A stretch of DNA of 64,000 nucleotides from Ornithodoros turicata (Eukaryota; Arthropoda; Arachnida; Ixodida; Argasidae), in assembly GCF_037126465.1 (NCBI RefSeq), contig NC_088206.1, positions 49,828,841-49,892,840 of the forward strand, given 5' to 3'. Below, piece by piece: positions 1 to 10,421 of the stretch. Below the pieces are notes generated by a model. That model worked only from the letters and a program-made list of their open reading frames with translations, did no database searches and had not been told where the DNA came from. The translations under genes and the position numbers were made by a program. Position 1 is the first letter of the stretch; every line of letters begins with the position of its first letter.

Positions 1-129
1 CATATGAGAACTATCACTTTATTATATGTGATCATGCTTATTTCGTGTAATCGGTCTGGATTTCACACGTGCACTCACACATATTTGGGGACGTTTGGTG
101 TGGCGGGCGCGCTGAGCAAGCCCGGAACG

Positions 130-361
130 AGGGCAGGGCAGGGCAGGGCAGGGCAGGGCAGGGCAGGGTAGGGTAGGGTAGGGTAGGGTAGGGTAGGGTA
201 GGGTAGGGTAGGGTAGGGTAGGGTAGGGTAGGGTAGGGTAGGGTAGGGTAGGGTAGGGTAGGTTAGGTTAGGTTAGGGTAGGGTAGGTTAGGGTAGGGTA
301 GGGTAGGGTAGGGCAGCTGCAGGGCAGGTCAGGTCAGGTCAGCTTAGCTTAGCTTAGCTTA
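130..361 (+). repeat. Telomere-like pentanucleotide block, unit 1
   Basis: The block moves through GGGCA, then GGGTA, then mixed GGTTA/GGGTA, then GGTCA and finally GCTTA copies. GGTTA is the register of TTAGG, the arthropod telomere repeat, but most copies here are TAGGG or CAGGG variants. The G-rich strand is always the + strand. Confidence 0.9.
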
Positions 362-541
362 GGGACACACATAGGTTACCTTGGGACATATTTCGTTCCC
401 GTGAGAGTCCTGTACGAGGGTCAGTTAGGTTAGGTGTTCTGGCATATTTCGTTCGCGTAGGAGTTCGAGACGGGGGAATAACACCGGTGCATGCGCAATA
501 GAGCGGAAATGAGGTAACTAAGGTAACTAAGGTAAGGTGAA

Positions 542-1060
542 GTACAAAGTACAGCAGAAATTGAGGAAGCAATAACCGGGCCGGTGAGTAGCGCCACCGC
601 AGAATTGCACGGCATCCTAAAAGCTCTGCGGCACATTGGCAGCTCTCCCGCGAACAAATGTGTCGTCTGTACAGACTCCAAGGTAGCCGTGGAAACCATC
701 AGAAAACAGAACCGCGACGACCTGCTCGTGTACAATATTGCAAAAGCCTTCACCTCTACTGCAAGAAACGGACACACAGTCTCTCTGCAGTGGGTTCCTT
801 CAGACTGTGGAATGCCAGGAAATGAAAACCAAGCAGACTACCAGCAAAACCAAGTTGTCTAAAATCCCTTTTTCCGAGTCAGATGCGAAGAGGTCACTCA
901 GAAAATCCACAAGTAGAAGATCAAACAGGTCATGGAAACATGCCCAGCGGGAGTCCGATTACATGACCCACATCACCCCGACTCACAAACAGTCATCCCA
1001 CACGACAAGGGCCGAAGCCTCGAGATAGCTATTCACCGGATCCGTCTTGGTGCTTTATAT
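542..1060 (+). pseudogene. LINE A RNase H fragment, array copy 1
   Basis: The open frame from 542 encodes the middle of a retrotransposon RNase HI domain. It shows ATAELHGILKAL (the catalytic Glu), VCTDSKVAVE (an Asp) and GNENQAD (the last Asp). The first catalytic Asp strand is missing because the fragment starts at the duplication junction, just after the ACTAAGGT repeats. A frameshift follows NQAD; the downstream LINE region (SKIPFSESDAKRSLRK) continues in the next frame to 1060, where the hAT-like left end begins. The RNase H of LINE B (8232-9197) is a close relative and serves as an in-window comparison. This copy has QTVECQ-type changes: PSDCG instead of PSHCG in the motif before the last Asp. 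It cannot be functional and is a passenger of the array. Confidence 0.85.
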
Positions 1061-1360
1061 TAGAGCACTGCACGGGCCCGGGCTTACCCGAAAGCTCGGC
1101 CCGGTCGGGTACGGGCTCGACAACGGCGACCATGGTCGGGCATGTACGCGAACATATCTGGCGAGACTGGACAGCTGAATTTTAATGTCTCTTTTTTTTT
1201 CATTGGGTGTGGTGTATCATGGTATTCTCATATGAGAACTATCACTTTATTATATGTGATCATGCTTATTTCGTGTAATCGGTCTGGATTTCACACGTGC
1301 ACTCACACATATTTGGGGACGTTTGGTGTGGCGGGCGCGCTGAGCAAGCCCGGAACGAGG

Positions 1361-1620
1361 GCAGGGCAGGGCAGGGCAGGGCAGGGCAGGGTAGGGTAGG
1401 GTAGGGTAGGGTAGGGTAGGGTAGGGTAGGGTAGGTTAGGTTAGGTTAGGTTAGGTTAGGTTAGGTTAGGGTAGGGTAGGGTAGGTTAGGGTAGGGTAGG
1501 GTAGGGTAGGGTAGGGTAGGGTAGGGTAGGTTAGGGTAGGGTAGGGTAGGTTAGGGTAGGGTAGGGTAGGGCAGGGCAGGGCAGGTCAGGTCAGGTCAGC
1601 TTAGCTTAGCTTAGCTTAGG
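1361..1620 (+). repeat. Telomere-like pentanucleotide block, unit 2
   Basis: Same succession as in unit 1, with a longer central run of GGTTA copies (about 1428-1470) alternating with GGGTA. Confidence 0.9.
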
Positions 1621-1798
1621 GACACACATAGGTTACCTTGGGACATATTTCGTTCCCGTGAGAGTCCTGTACGAGGGTCAGTTAGGTTAGGTGTTCTGGC
1701 ATATTTCGTTCGCGTAGGAGTTCGAGACGGGGGAATAACACCGGTGCATGCGCAATAGAGCGGAAATGAGGTAACTAAGGTAACTAAGGTAAGGTGAA

Positions 1799-2317
1799 GT
1801 ACAAAGTACAGCAGAAATTGAGGAAGCAATAACCGGGCCGGTGAGTAGCGCCACCGCAGAATTGCACGGCATCCTAAAAGCTCTGCGGCACATTGGCAGC
1901 TCTCCCGCGAACAAATGTGTCGTCTGTACAGACTCCAAGGTAGCCGTGGAAACCATCAGAAAACAGAACCGCGACGACCTGCTCGTGTACAATATTGCAA
2001 AAGCCTTCACCTCTACTGCAAGAAACGGACACACAGTCTCTCTGCAGTGGGTTCCTTCACACTGCGGAATGCCAGGAAATGAAAACCAAGCAGACTACCA
2101 GCAAAACCAAGTTGTCTAAAATCCCTTTTTCCGAGTCAGATGCGAAGAGGTCACTCAGAAAATCCACAAGTAGAAGATCAAACAGGTCATGGAAACATGC
2201 CCAGCGGGAGTCCGATTACATGACCCACATCACCCCGACTCACAAACAGTCATCCCACACGACAAGGGCCGAAGCCTCGAGATAGCTATTCACCGGATCC
2301 GTCTTGGTGCTTTATAT
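1799..2317 (+). pseudogene. LINE A RNase H fragment, array copy 2
   Basis: Nearly identical to copy 1, with the usual PSHCG motif. It carries the same missing first Asp and the same frameshift after the last catalytic Asp, so both defects existed before amplification. It ends at CTTTATAT (2310-2317), followed directly by the hAT-like terminus. Confidence 0.85.
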
Positions 2318-2677
2318 TAGAGCACTGCACGGGCCCGGGCTTACCCGAAAGCTCGGCCCGGCCCGGGCTTTGCGTTTTTTTATGCGGGCCTGGGCCGTGC
2401 TCGGGTTTCAGCCACCGGGCCCGGGTCGGGTACGGGCTCGACAACGGCGACCATGGTCGGGCATGTACGCGAACATATCTGGCGAGACTGGACAGCTGAA
2501 TTTTAATGTCTTTTTTTTTCATTGGGTGTGGTGTATCATGGTATTCTCATATGAGAACTATCACTTTATTATATGTGATCATGCTTATTTCGTGTAATGG
2601 GTCTGGATTTCACACGTGCACTCACACATATTTGGGGACGTTTGGTGTGGCGGGCGCGCTGAGCAAGCCCGGAACGA

Positions 2678-2953
2678 GGGCAGGGCAGGGCAGGGCAGGG
2701 CAGGGCAGGGCAGGGCAGGGCAGGGTAGGGTAGGGTAGGGTAGGGTAGGGTAGGGTAGGGTAGGGTAGGTTAGGTTAGGTTAGGTTAGGTTAGGTTAGGG
2801 TAGGGTAGGATAGGTTAGGTTAGGTTAGGTTAGGTTAGGTTAGGTGAGGTTAGGGTAGGGTAGGGTAGGGTAGGGTAGGGCAGGGCAGGGCAGGGCAGGG
2901 CAGGTCAGGTCAGGTCAGGTCAGGTCAGCTTAGCTTAGCTTAGCTTAGCTTAG
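2678..2953 (+). repeat. Telomere-like pentanucleotide block, unit 3
   Basis: A GGGCA/GGGTA/GGTTA/GGGTA/GGGCA/GGTCA/GCTTA succession. It includes a pure GGTTA stretch around 2810-2845. Confidence 0.9.
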
Positions 2954-3132
2954 GGACACACATAGGTTACCTTGGGACATATTTCGTTCCCGTGAGAGTC
3001 CTGTACGAGGGTAAGTTAGGTTAGGTGTTCTGGCATATTTCGTTCGCGTAGGAGTTCGAGACGGGGGAATAACACCGGTGCATGCGCAATAGAGCGGAAA
3101 TGAGGTAACTAAGGTAACTAAGGTAAGGTGAA

Positions 3133-3651
3133 GTACAAAGTACAGCAGAAATTGAGGAAGCAATAACCGGGCCGGTGAGTAGCGCCACCGCAGAATTGCA
3201 CGGCATCCTAAAAGCTCTGCGGCACATTGGCAGCTCTCCCGCGAACAAATGTGTCGTCTGTACAGACTCCAAGGTAGCCGTGGAAACCATCAGAAAACAG
3301 AACCCCGACGACCTGCTCGTGTACAATATTGCAAAAGCCTTCACCTCTACTGCAAGAAACGGACACACAGTCTCTCTGCAGTGGGTTCCTTCACACTGCG
3401 GAATGCCAGGAAATGAAAACCAAGCAGACTACCAGCAAAACCAAGTTGTCTAAAATCCCTTTTTCCGAGTCAGATGCGAAGAGGTCACTCAGAAAATCCA
3501 CAAGTAGAAGATCAAACAGGTCATGGAAACATGTCCAGCGGGAGTCCGATTACATGACCCACATCACCCCGACTCACAAACAGTCATCCCACACGACAAG
3601 GGCCGAAGCCTCGAGATAGCTATTCACCGGATCCGTCTTGGTGCTTTATAT
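3133..3651 (+). pseudogene. LINE A RNase H fragment, array copy 3
   Basis: As copy 2, but with the Pro codon (NPDD) that marks units 3-5. The hAT-like terminus follows at 3652. Confidence 0.85.
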
Positions 3652-4011
3652 TAGAGCACTGCACGGGCCCGGGCTTACCCGAAAGCTCGGCCCAGCCCGG
3701 GCTTTGCGTTTTTTATGCGGGCCTGGGCCGGGCTCGGGTTTCAGCCACCGGGCCCGGCTCGGGTACGGGCTCGACAACGGCGACCATGGTCGGGCATGTA
3801 CGCGAACATATCTGGCGAGACTGGACAGCTGAATTTTAATGTCTTTTTTTTTTCATTGGGTGCGGTGTATCATGGTATTCTCATATGAGAACTATCACTT
3901 TATTATATGTGATCATGCTTATTTCGTGTAATGGGTCTGGATTTCACACGTGCACTCACACATATTTGGGGACGTTTGGTGTGGCGGGCGCGCTGAGCAA
4001 GCCCGGAACGA

Positions 4012-4387
4012 GGGCAGGGCAGGGCAGGGCAGGGCAGGGCAGGGCAGGGCAGGGTAGGGTAGGGTAGGGTAGGGTAGGGTAGGTTAGGTTAGGTTAGGTT
4101 AGGTTAGGTTAGGTTAGGTTAGGGTAGGGTAGGGTAGGGTAAGGTAGGTTGGGTTAGGTTAGGTTAGGTTAGGTTAGGTTAGGTTAGGTTAGGTTAGGGT
4201 AGGGTAGGTTAGGGTAGGGTAGGTTAGGTTAGGTTAGGTTAGGTTAGGTTAGGTTAGGTTAGGTTAGGGTAGGGTAGGGTAGGGTAGGGTAGGTTAGGGT
4301 AGGGTAGGGTAGGGTAGGGCAGGGCAGGGCAGGTTAGGTCAGGTCAGGTCAGGTCAGGTCAGCTTAGCTTAGCTTAGCTTAGCTTAG
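4012..4387 (+). repeat. Telomere-like pentanucleotide block, unit 4 (longest)
   Basis: The longest block, about 375 bp. Two separate GGTTA runs (about 4080-4120 and 4150-4265) alternate with GGGTA, which suggests an internal duplication. Confidence 0.9.
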
Positions 4388-4566
4388 GGACACACATAGG
4401 TTACCTTGGGACATATTTCGTTCCCGTGAGAGTCCTGTATGAGGGTCAGTTAGGTTAGGTGTTCTGGCATATTTCGTTCGCGTAGGAGTTCGAGACGGGG
4501 GAATAACACCGGTGCATGCGCAATAGAGCGGAAATGAGGTAACTAAGGTAACTAAGGTAAGGTGAA

Positions 4567-5085
4567 GTACAAAGTACAGCAGAAATTGAGGAAGCAATAA
4601 CCGGGCCGGTGAGTAGCGCCACCGCAGAATTGCACGGCATCCTAAAAGCTCTGCGGCACATTGGCAGCTCTCCCGCGAACAAATGTGTCGTCTGTACAGA
4701 CTCCAAGGTAGCCGTGGAAACCATCAGAAAACAGAACCCCGACGACCTGCTCGTGTACAATATTGCAAAAGCCTTCACCTCTACTGCAAGAAACGGACAC
4801 ACAGTCTCTCTGCAGTGGGTTCCTTCACACTGTGGAATGCCAGGAAATGAAAACCAAGCAGACTACCAGCAAAACCAAGTTGTCTAAAATCCCTTTTTCC
4901 GAGTCAGATGCGAAGAGGTCACTCAGAAAATCCACAAGTAGAAGATCAAACAGGTCATGGAAACATGTCCAGCGGGACTCCGATTACATGACCCACATCA
5001 CCCCGACTCACAAACAGTCATCCCACACGACAAGGGCCGAAGCCTCGAGATAGCTATTCACCGGATCCGTCTTGGTGCTTTATAT
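4567..5085 (+). pseudogene. LINE A RNase H fragment, array copy 4
   Basis: As copy 3. The hAT-like terminus begins at 5086. Confidence 0.85.
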
Positions 5086-5446
5086 TAGAGCACTGCACGG
5101 GCCCGGGCTTACCCGAAAGCTCGGCCCGGCCCGGGCTTTGCGTTTTTTATGCGGGCCTGGGCCGGGCTCGGGTTTCAGCCACCGGGCCCGGGTCGGGTAC
5201 GGGCTCGACAACGGCGACCATGGTCGGGCATGTACGCGAACATATCTGGCGAGACTGGACAGCTGAATTTTAATGTCTTTTTTTTTTTCATTGGGTGTGG
5301 TGTATCAGGGTATTCTCATATGAGAACTATCACTTTATTATATGTGATCATGCTTATTTCGTGTAATGGGTCTGGATTTCACACGTGCACTCACACATAT
5401 TTGGGGACGTTTGGTGTGGCGGGCGCGCTGAGCAAGCCCGGAACGA

Positions 5447-5681
5447 GGGCAGGGCAGGGCAGGGCAGGGCAGGGTAGGGTAGGGTAGGGTAGGGTAGGGT
5501 AGGGTAGGGTAGGTTAGGTTAGGTTAGGTTAGGTTAGGTTAGGTTAGGTTAGGGTAGGGTAGGGTAGGGTAGGGTAGGTTAGGTTAGGTTAGGGTAGGGT
5601 AGGGTAGGGTAGGGCAGGGCAGGGCAGGGCAGGTCAGGTCAGGTCAGGTCAGGTCAGCTTAGCTTAGCTTAGCTTAGCTTA
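5447..5681 (+). repeat. Telomere-like pentanucleotide block, unit 5
   Basis: Same ordered succession of pentamers as the other units. Confidence 0.9.
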
Positions 5682-5861
5682 GGGACACACATAGGTTACC
5701 TTGGGACATATTTCGTTCCCGTGAGAGTCCTGTACGGGGGTCAGTTAGGTTAGGTGTTCTGGCATATTTCGTTCGCGTAGGAGTTCGAGACGGGGGAATA
5801 ACACCGGTGCATGCGCAATAGAGCGGAAATGAGGTAACTAAGGTAACTAAGGTAAGGTGAA

Positions 5862-6380
5862 GTACAAAGTACAGCAGAAATTGAGGAAGCAATAACCGGG
5901 CCGGTGAGTAGCGCCACCGCAGAATTGCACGGCATCCTAAAAGCTCTGCGGCACATTGGCAGCTCTCCCGCGAACAAATGTGTCGTCTGTACAGACTCCA
6001 AGGTAGCCGTGGAAACCATCAGAAAACAGAACCCCGACGACCTGCTCGTGTACAATATTGCAAAAGCCTTCACCTCTAGTGCAAGAAACGGACACACAGT
6101 CTCTCTGCAGTGGGTTCCTTCACACTGCGGAATGCCAGGAAATGAAAACCAAGCAGTCTACCAGCAAAACCAAGTTGTCTAAAATCCCTTTTTCCGAGTC
6201 AGATGCGAAGAGGTCACTCAGAAAATCCACAAGTAGAAGATCAAACAGGTCATGGAAACATGTCCAGCGGGAGTCCGATTACATGACCCACATCACCCCG
6301 ACTCACAAACAGTCATCCCACACGACAAGGGCCGAAGCCTCGAGATAGCTATTCACCGGATCCGTCTTGGTGCTTTATAT
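5862..6380 (+). pseudogene. LINE A RNase H fragment, array copy 5 (parental junction)
   Basis: The last RNase H copy. It ends at CTTTATAT (6373-6380), which is repeated at 7751-7758 on the far side of the hAT-like element. The LINE reading frame resumes there. This copy is therefore the one still attached to the original insertion. It has small private changes (NQAV instead of NQAD, so the last Asp is also lost). Confidence 0.85.
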
Positions 6381-6743
6381 TAGAGCACTGCACGGGCCCG
6401 GGCTTACCCGAAAGCTCGGCCCGGCCCGGGCTTTGCGTTTTTTATGCGGGCCTGGGCCGGGCTCGGGTTTCAGCCACCGGGCCCGGGTCGGGTACGGGCT
6501 CGACAACGGCGACCATGGTCGGGCATGTACGCGAACATATCTGGCGAGACTGGACAGCTGAATTTTAATGTCTTTTTGTTTTTTCATTGGGTGTGGTGTA
6601 TCATGGTATTCTCATATGAGAACTATCACTTTATTATATGTGATCATGCTTATTTCGTGTAATGGGTCTGGATTTCACACGTGCACTCACACATATTTGG
6701 GGATGTTTGGTGTGGCGGGCGCGCTGAGCAAGCCCGGAACGAG

Positions 6744-6948
6744 GGCAGGGCAGGGCAGGTCAGGTCAGGTCATGTCAGGTCAGGTCAGGTCAGGTCAGGT
6801 TAGGTTAGGTTAGGGTAGGGTAGGGTAGGGTAGGGTAGGGTAGGGAAGGGTAGGGTAGGGTAGGGTAGGGTAGGGTAGGGTAGGGCAGGGCAGGGCAGGG
6901 CAGGGCAGGGCAGGGCAGGTCAGCTTAGCTTAGCTTAGCTTAGCTTAG
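6744..6948 (+). repeat. Telomere-like pentanucleotide block, unit 6
   Basis: Richer in GGTCA at its left end than the other blocks. It is followed by GGGTA, GGGCA and GCTTA copies. Confidence 0.9.
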
Positions 6949-6966
6949 GGACACACATAGGTTACC

Positions 6967-7120
6967 TTGGGACATATTTCGTTCCCGTGAGAGTCCTGTA
7001 CGAGGGTCAGTTAGGTTAGGTGTTCTCACAGATTTCATTCGCGTGAGAGTCCGGCGCGAGGGTCAGTTAGGTTAGGTGTTCTGGCATATTTCGTTCGCGT
7101 AGGAGTTCGAGACGGGGGAA
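6967..7120. repeat. Three ~57-bp subrepeats, expanded in the last unit
   Basis: Copies of a segment with CATATTTCGTTCCCGTGAG followed by GTCAGTTAGGTTAGGTGTTCT lie at about 6967-7025, 7026-7082 and from 7083. The other array units have only the first and third copies, so the last unit either kept or gained the middle one. Confidence 0.7.
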
Positions 7121-7156
7121 TAACACCGGTGCATGCGCAATAGAGCGGAAATGAGT

Positions 7157-7560
7157 CTCTCTTGATCCGCAAGGTACATGGATATCGCCCACGCGCCACT
7201 GCGGGCTGCCTCCAAGCAAGCAAGCAAGCACCAAGCACAAAGCGGCTTGCCGGCAGAGAAGCACAGCCTGTAAAACACAGAGCGTACATCCTCACTCTCC
7301 ACCAATTAGCTGCGTCCTTTTCCTCGCTGCGCTGTGCTCTTTCAATACATGGATTTGAATGGAGACCAGAGCAGAGACCAGAGCATGGCGCACGTCAAAA
7401 GAACCCCAGATGGTCCAAATTATCCGCATTCCTACCCTGCGGCATGTGCAACATGTGACCACATTGCGCAGACAAACCTTACGTGTAACATCACAGTACC
7501 ACAGTACAATTTGTGCTTTTTAGTAAATCTAAATACGCCTCCGAGCCTCGAGAACACATA
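7157..7560. other. Unique interior of the hAT-like element
   Basis: Array homology stops after GGAAATGAG near 7156. The sequence to 7560 is seen once in the window and includes a short CAAG run (7216-7231). Open frames here are short and match nothing I recognise. Confidence 0.5.
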
Positions 7561-7750
7561 GATCTGAGGCGGGCTGGGACCGGGCCTGAGCATGGGAACA
7601 GTCGGGTACGGGCTGGGTCCTGGCCGGCGGAGTCGGGCTCGGACCGGGCTGGAAATCTATAGAAGACGTCGGACCCGGGCCGGGTGCGGGCCGTAGCAGC
7701 CGGGCCTTGGCCGGGCACGGGCCTGAAAATTAGGCCCGTGCAGTGCTCTA

Positions 7751-7979
7751 CTTTATATACACCGCGACGACGAAGCACAGATTAGGCATTGTGGCCTCGA
7801 ACATCTGGAGCAGATGCAAGGTGCCAGAGGACATACTTAACGTTGTAATGGAGTGCCCAGGCTACGAGCCAGCAAGAGCAAGACTGAAGCAATCCCTTCA
7901 AGCCCTCGATCAAAGGCCTTTCTCGTTTTGTAAAGTAATGGGGAGATGGCCTACACATGACCAAGAAGTTAAAGCTCTA
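7751..7979 (+). pseudogene. LINE A C-terminal region
   Basis: Continues LINE A after the hAT-like insertion, in a shifted frame. It encodes the region that follows RNase H in many LINEs of the I/R1-like group: a cysteine-centred segment (RCKVPEDILNVVMECPGY) and a PFSFCKVMGRW motif. LINE B has the equivalent HTPLTFAKIMGNW. The frame is cut at 7979 by the 3' end of LINE B. It resumes at 11936-11967 and again at 21612-21628 on the far side of the Gypsy element, where a stop codon ends it. Confidence 0.75.
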
Positions 7980-8231
7980 GTAGTAGTAGTAGTAGAAGTA
8001 GCTGCGTTTTGGAGCTTGGTGACGCCCAAGTTTGGGGTCTGCTGCTCCATTTCTTTTAGTTGAGGAGTATGTTCCTCTTCTTCGCTTGTATGTCGGCTGG
8101 GGGGAGGGGGTTAGCTGGATTAGGTAGCTTGTTGATTATTACATTTATAGATCGCAGGAGGATCGTCCTTTGCACTTTGGATCTATCTGCTGATTGTCAA
8201 CATGCGGAGTTTCTTCTTCAGTGGACCTGTC
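7980..8231 (-). repeat. LINE B 3' UTR and (CTA)n tail
   Basis: After the ORF2 stop at 8232 the - strand runs about 230 bp without an open frame. It ends in CTA trinucleotides (+ strand TAGTAGTAG at 7978-7999), the usual kind of short-repeat tail for this LINE group. Confidence 0.7.
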
Positions 8232-9197
8232 CTAATTTTTCTGCACGATTTGCGTTTCTTTGAGGAAGTCACACAGCACACTGAGTGCAATTTTTCGGTC
8301 TGAGCTTGTATTCCAATTGCCCATTATCTTGGCAAAGGTGAGAGGCGTGTGACTAAGCTTTCTTAGTTCCTTGTCTAATTGTTCACGTTCTTTGGAGAAC
8401 TTCTTGCACTGAGTGATGACATGGTGGGTGGTATCGGGAAGCATACACGTTGAGCAGTCAGGAGAGTCTGCTTTGCCCTGCTTGAAGAGGACTGAGTTGG
8501 TTGGCAGGACTCCGAGACGTATGCGGTGAATCAATGTGGTGTATTCCCGTTTTATGTTGACAGGTATGGAATACTTGAGCTCTGGATCAATGTGTTTGAT
8601 GTAATCTTCTGATCGCAGTGTTTTCAGCCAGAGTTTCTTCGCGTATACTTTAGTTTTGCTGTTGAGCAGGTTTACTGCATCTCCTTTAGTGAACGGGATA
8701 GGTGATCGTTTCTGGTGAGACAGGACCTCTTTTGCCAACTTGTCAGCTAGTTCATTTCCGTCGATACCACAGTGAGCTGGTACCCATTGTAGTTCGACAC
8801 GGTGTCCTCTTTCGATTACATCTGAGTGATCAGTGTGAATCTTGTAGTGGAGCAAATGTGTCATGTCCGGTAGACATAGTCCCTGTAGAGCAGCTTTGGA
8901 GTCACTACAAATAATCCAGGAGCCGATTTCGCATGTCTTGATATAGGTGAGAGCTTTCAATATTCCATGCAGTTCTGCTGCTGTGGATGATGTCGTATGT
9001 GACAGCTTGTAGCTTTTTGAAATGTCTTCTCCATAAACTGCGCTGGTTGAGCAGAGTGCCGTAGTAGAACCATCCGTAAAAACCTTCTTTGCTGACGGGT
9101 GGGCTTCTTCCAGATAGCTCAGTGCAAGTTGCTTTAGCGCCATGGGTGGGAGGTCAGCTTTCCTTTTAATACCTGGGATTTGAGTCCTGATGGCCAT
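8232..9197 (-). pseudogene. LINE B ORF2: RNase H and C-terminal zinc motif
   Basis: A 321-residue open stretch. All four catalytic acidic residues of RNase HI are visible: D42 in KVFTDGST, E75 in STAAELHGIL, D99 in ICSDSKAAL and D152 in GNELADKLAK. They are followed by HRIRLGVLPTN and a cysteine/histidine motif (CSTCMLPDTTHHVITQC). The methionine at its left edge is not a true start; the frame is a continuation of ORF2 after a frameshift in the 9134-9197 overlap. The domain itself looks intact. Confidence 0.85.
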
Positions 9198-9886
9198 GGT
9201 CGGCAGAAGCCACGGTGTCTTTTCACGAGTAAGGGTACGTTTTCTGCATTTTGGAAGAAACTTATAACTCCAAGGTGCCGATGCAATGCAGATTTTTTGC
9301 GATCTTGTATTTTTTTAACCAAGTGGTGCTGAGTGTGCCTGGTGATGATTCGGATCAGATGGCGTCGGGTTTCTCTTTTCCGATGTGCTTCGAGTGGATG
9401 TTCTTTTGCCTCGACAAGTACCAACTGTGACCGCACTGTTTTCGGAACTCCGAGGACTATTCTTGCACTGCGAGCATAGATAGCTTCTAGGGTGTGTTCC
9501 TGCTTCGCGGAGAGGTTCTGTATGACGGGGAGGCTGTAGTGTATACTTTGCCTGATCAAAGAATTATGCAAAGCTGCCAATGTTTGCGTGTTTCCCCAAC
9601 GGTAGCCTCCGAGATATTTCATTAAGTTCATGTAAGCGTTGCATTTGTTGTTCAGGCGCTTAACCTCGTTTGTCCAGGACATCATTCTGTTAATGTGAAC
9701 ACCGAGGAATCTGTGTGTAGTGACTCGCTTGATGGGTTCTCCTTGCAAGGTAAGCTTGATGTTGCCGCGACGCTTGCGGGTGAAAGGGAGATATACAGTT
9801 TTTTCAGTAGACACGTCCATGCCTCGTTCTTCAAAGCACACTTTCATATGAGGGACCACGGATATATGTTGCTGATCCATCATTGA
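9134..9886 (-). pseudogene. LINE B ORF2: C-terminal part of reverse transcriptase
   Basis: Encodes the thumb/connection part of a LINE RT: GMDVSTEKT followed by FTRKRRG, then THRFLGVHINRMMSW and the connection region (IYARSARIVLGVPKT). The palm with the catalytic YADD box is absent. At the 5' side the sequence runs straight into endonuclease coding DNA near 9886, so a deletion has removed the endonuclease C-terminus and most of the RT. Confidence 0.8.
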
Positions 9887-10421
9887 GTATACAAAGGTTG
9901 TGCTTACGGATTAGGAGTTCCACCTCTCGGCCCCGCTTGGTTAGCCTGGCACCTCCCCAGAGGGGCGAGTGAGCATTAAAGTCGCCACACACTATAAACG
10001 GCTTCTGAAGACTGGCCAATAGGCTGTCAAGGGAGTTGACTTGGAACGTGGAAGATGGCGGGATGTACACATTTGCTACAGTGTAGCTAACCTTCCTGAT
10101 CTTGATCTTGCATATAATATATTCTATGTCCTTTTGGCAGTGACCTTGTATTTTGCTGCTCGATAATGTCCGATGTACTGCCAGTGCTGCCCGGGATACT
10201 CCCGCAGAAGAGTGATACAGTTCATATTGCGAGATGCGAAATGTTGTGTCTATGAGTGGTTCTGATAGGGCAAGTACTGGGACAGGGTAGCGGTACAAAA
10301 AATTCTTTATGTCTCCAATCTTTTGTTTGAGTCCACGAGAGTTCCACTGCATGATAAAAGCACTGTTATATATCCTATTCATGACTGGTGTGAACGAGTG
10401 TCTTGTACAGGATTGGCTCAA
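9887..10421 (-). pseudogene. LINE B ORF2: N-terminal AP endonuclease fragment
   Basis: Shows the APE-type motifs MQWNSRGL (near residue 24), LALSEP (the Glu box), VANVYIPPS and GDFNAHSPLWGG. The C-terminal DLT/SDH boxes are missing because of the internal deletion. Just upstream its start overlaps the end of ORF1 (10375-10421), as often seen between ORF1 and ORF2 in this group. Confidence 0.8.

Larger units (their letters stand above)
1..7156. repeat. Tandem array of six ~1.2-1.4 kb chimeric units
   Basis: The landmark CATATGAGAACTATCAC recurs at 1, 1229, 2548, 3882, 5317 and 6613, giving unit lengths of 1228, 1319, 1334, 1435 and 1296 bp; the sixth unit leaves the array near 7157. Order within a unit: short unique segment, telomere-like pentanucleotide block, about 200 bp unique, a LINE RNase H fragment read on the + strand, then the left end of a GC-rich hAT-like element (TAGAGCACTGCACGGGCC). 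Length differences come mostly from the pentanucleotide block. Unit 1 also lacks about 60 bp of the GC-rich segment near 1102. Units 1-2 share variants that differ from units 3-6 (AATCGG versus AATGGG after the landmark; an Arg versus Pro codon in the RNase H fragment), which points to stepwise duplication. The window starts inside the array, so its full size is unknown. Confidence 0.95.
6381..7750. mobile_element. hAT-like non-autonomous element, parental copy of the array
   Basis: The termini are inverted: TAGAGCACTGCACGGGCC at 6381-6398 and its exact complement at 7733-7750 (18 of 18). The flanking direct repeat CTTTATAT (6373-6380 and 7751-7758) is an 8-bp TSD. An 8-bp TSD with a C/TAGAG-type terminus is the hAT signature. 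Subterminal DNA on both sides is a GGGCCCGGGC-rich low-complexity sequence. The interior holds the sixth array segment, a telomere-like block, and sequence unique in the window (7157-7560) with no transposase. It interrupts LINE A inside its C-terminal coding region. Confidence 0.75.

Noticed and set aside
430..6348. Conserved open frames on both strands of every array unit
   Set aside because: They are repeated only because the DNA is repeated. Only the + strand RNase H frame has a recognisable domain; the 115- and 72-residue - strand frames are shadows.
130..6948. A true chromosome end (telomere)
   Set aside because: The repeat is degenerate, mostly TAGGG and CAGGG, is interrupted every 1.3 kb by transposon DNA, and is followed by 57 kb of other sequence.
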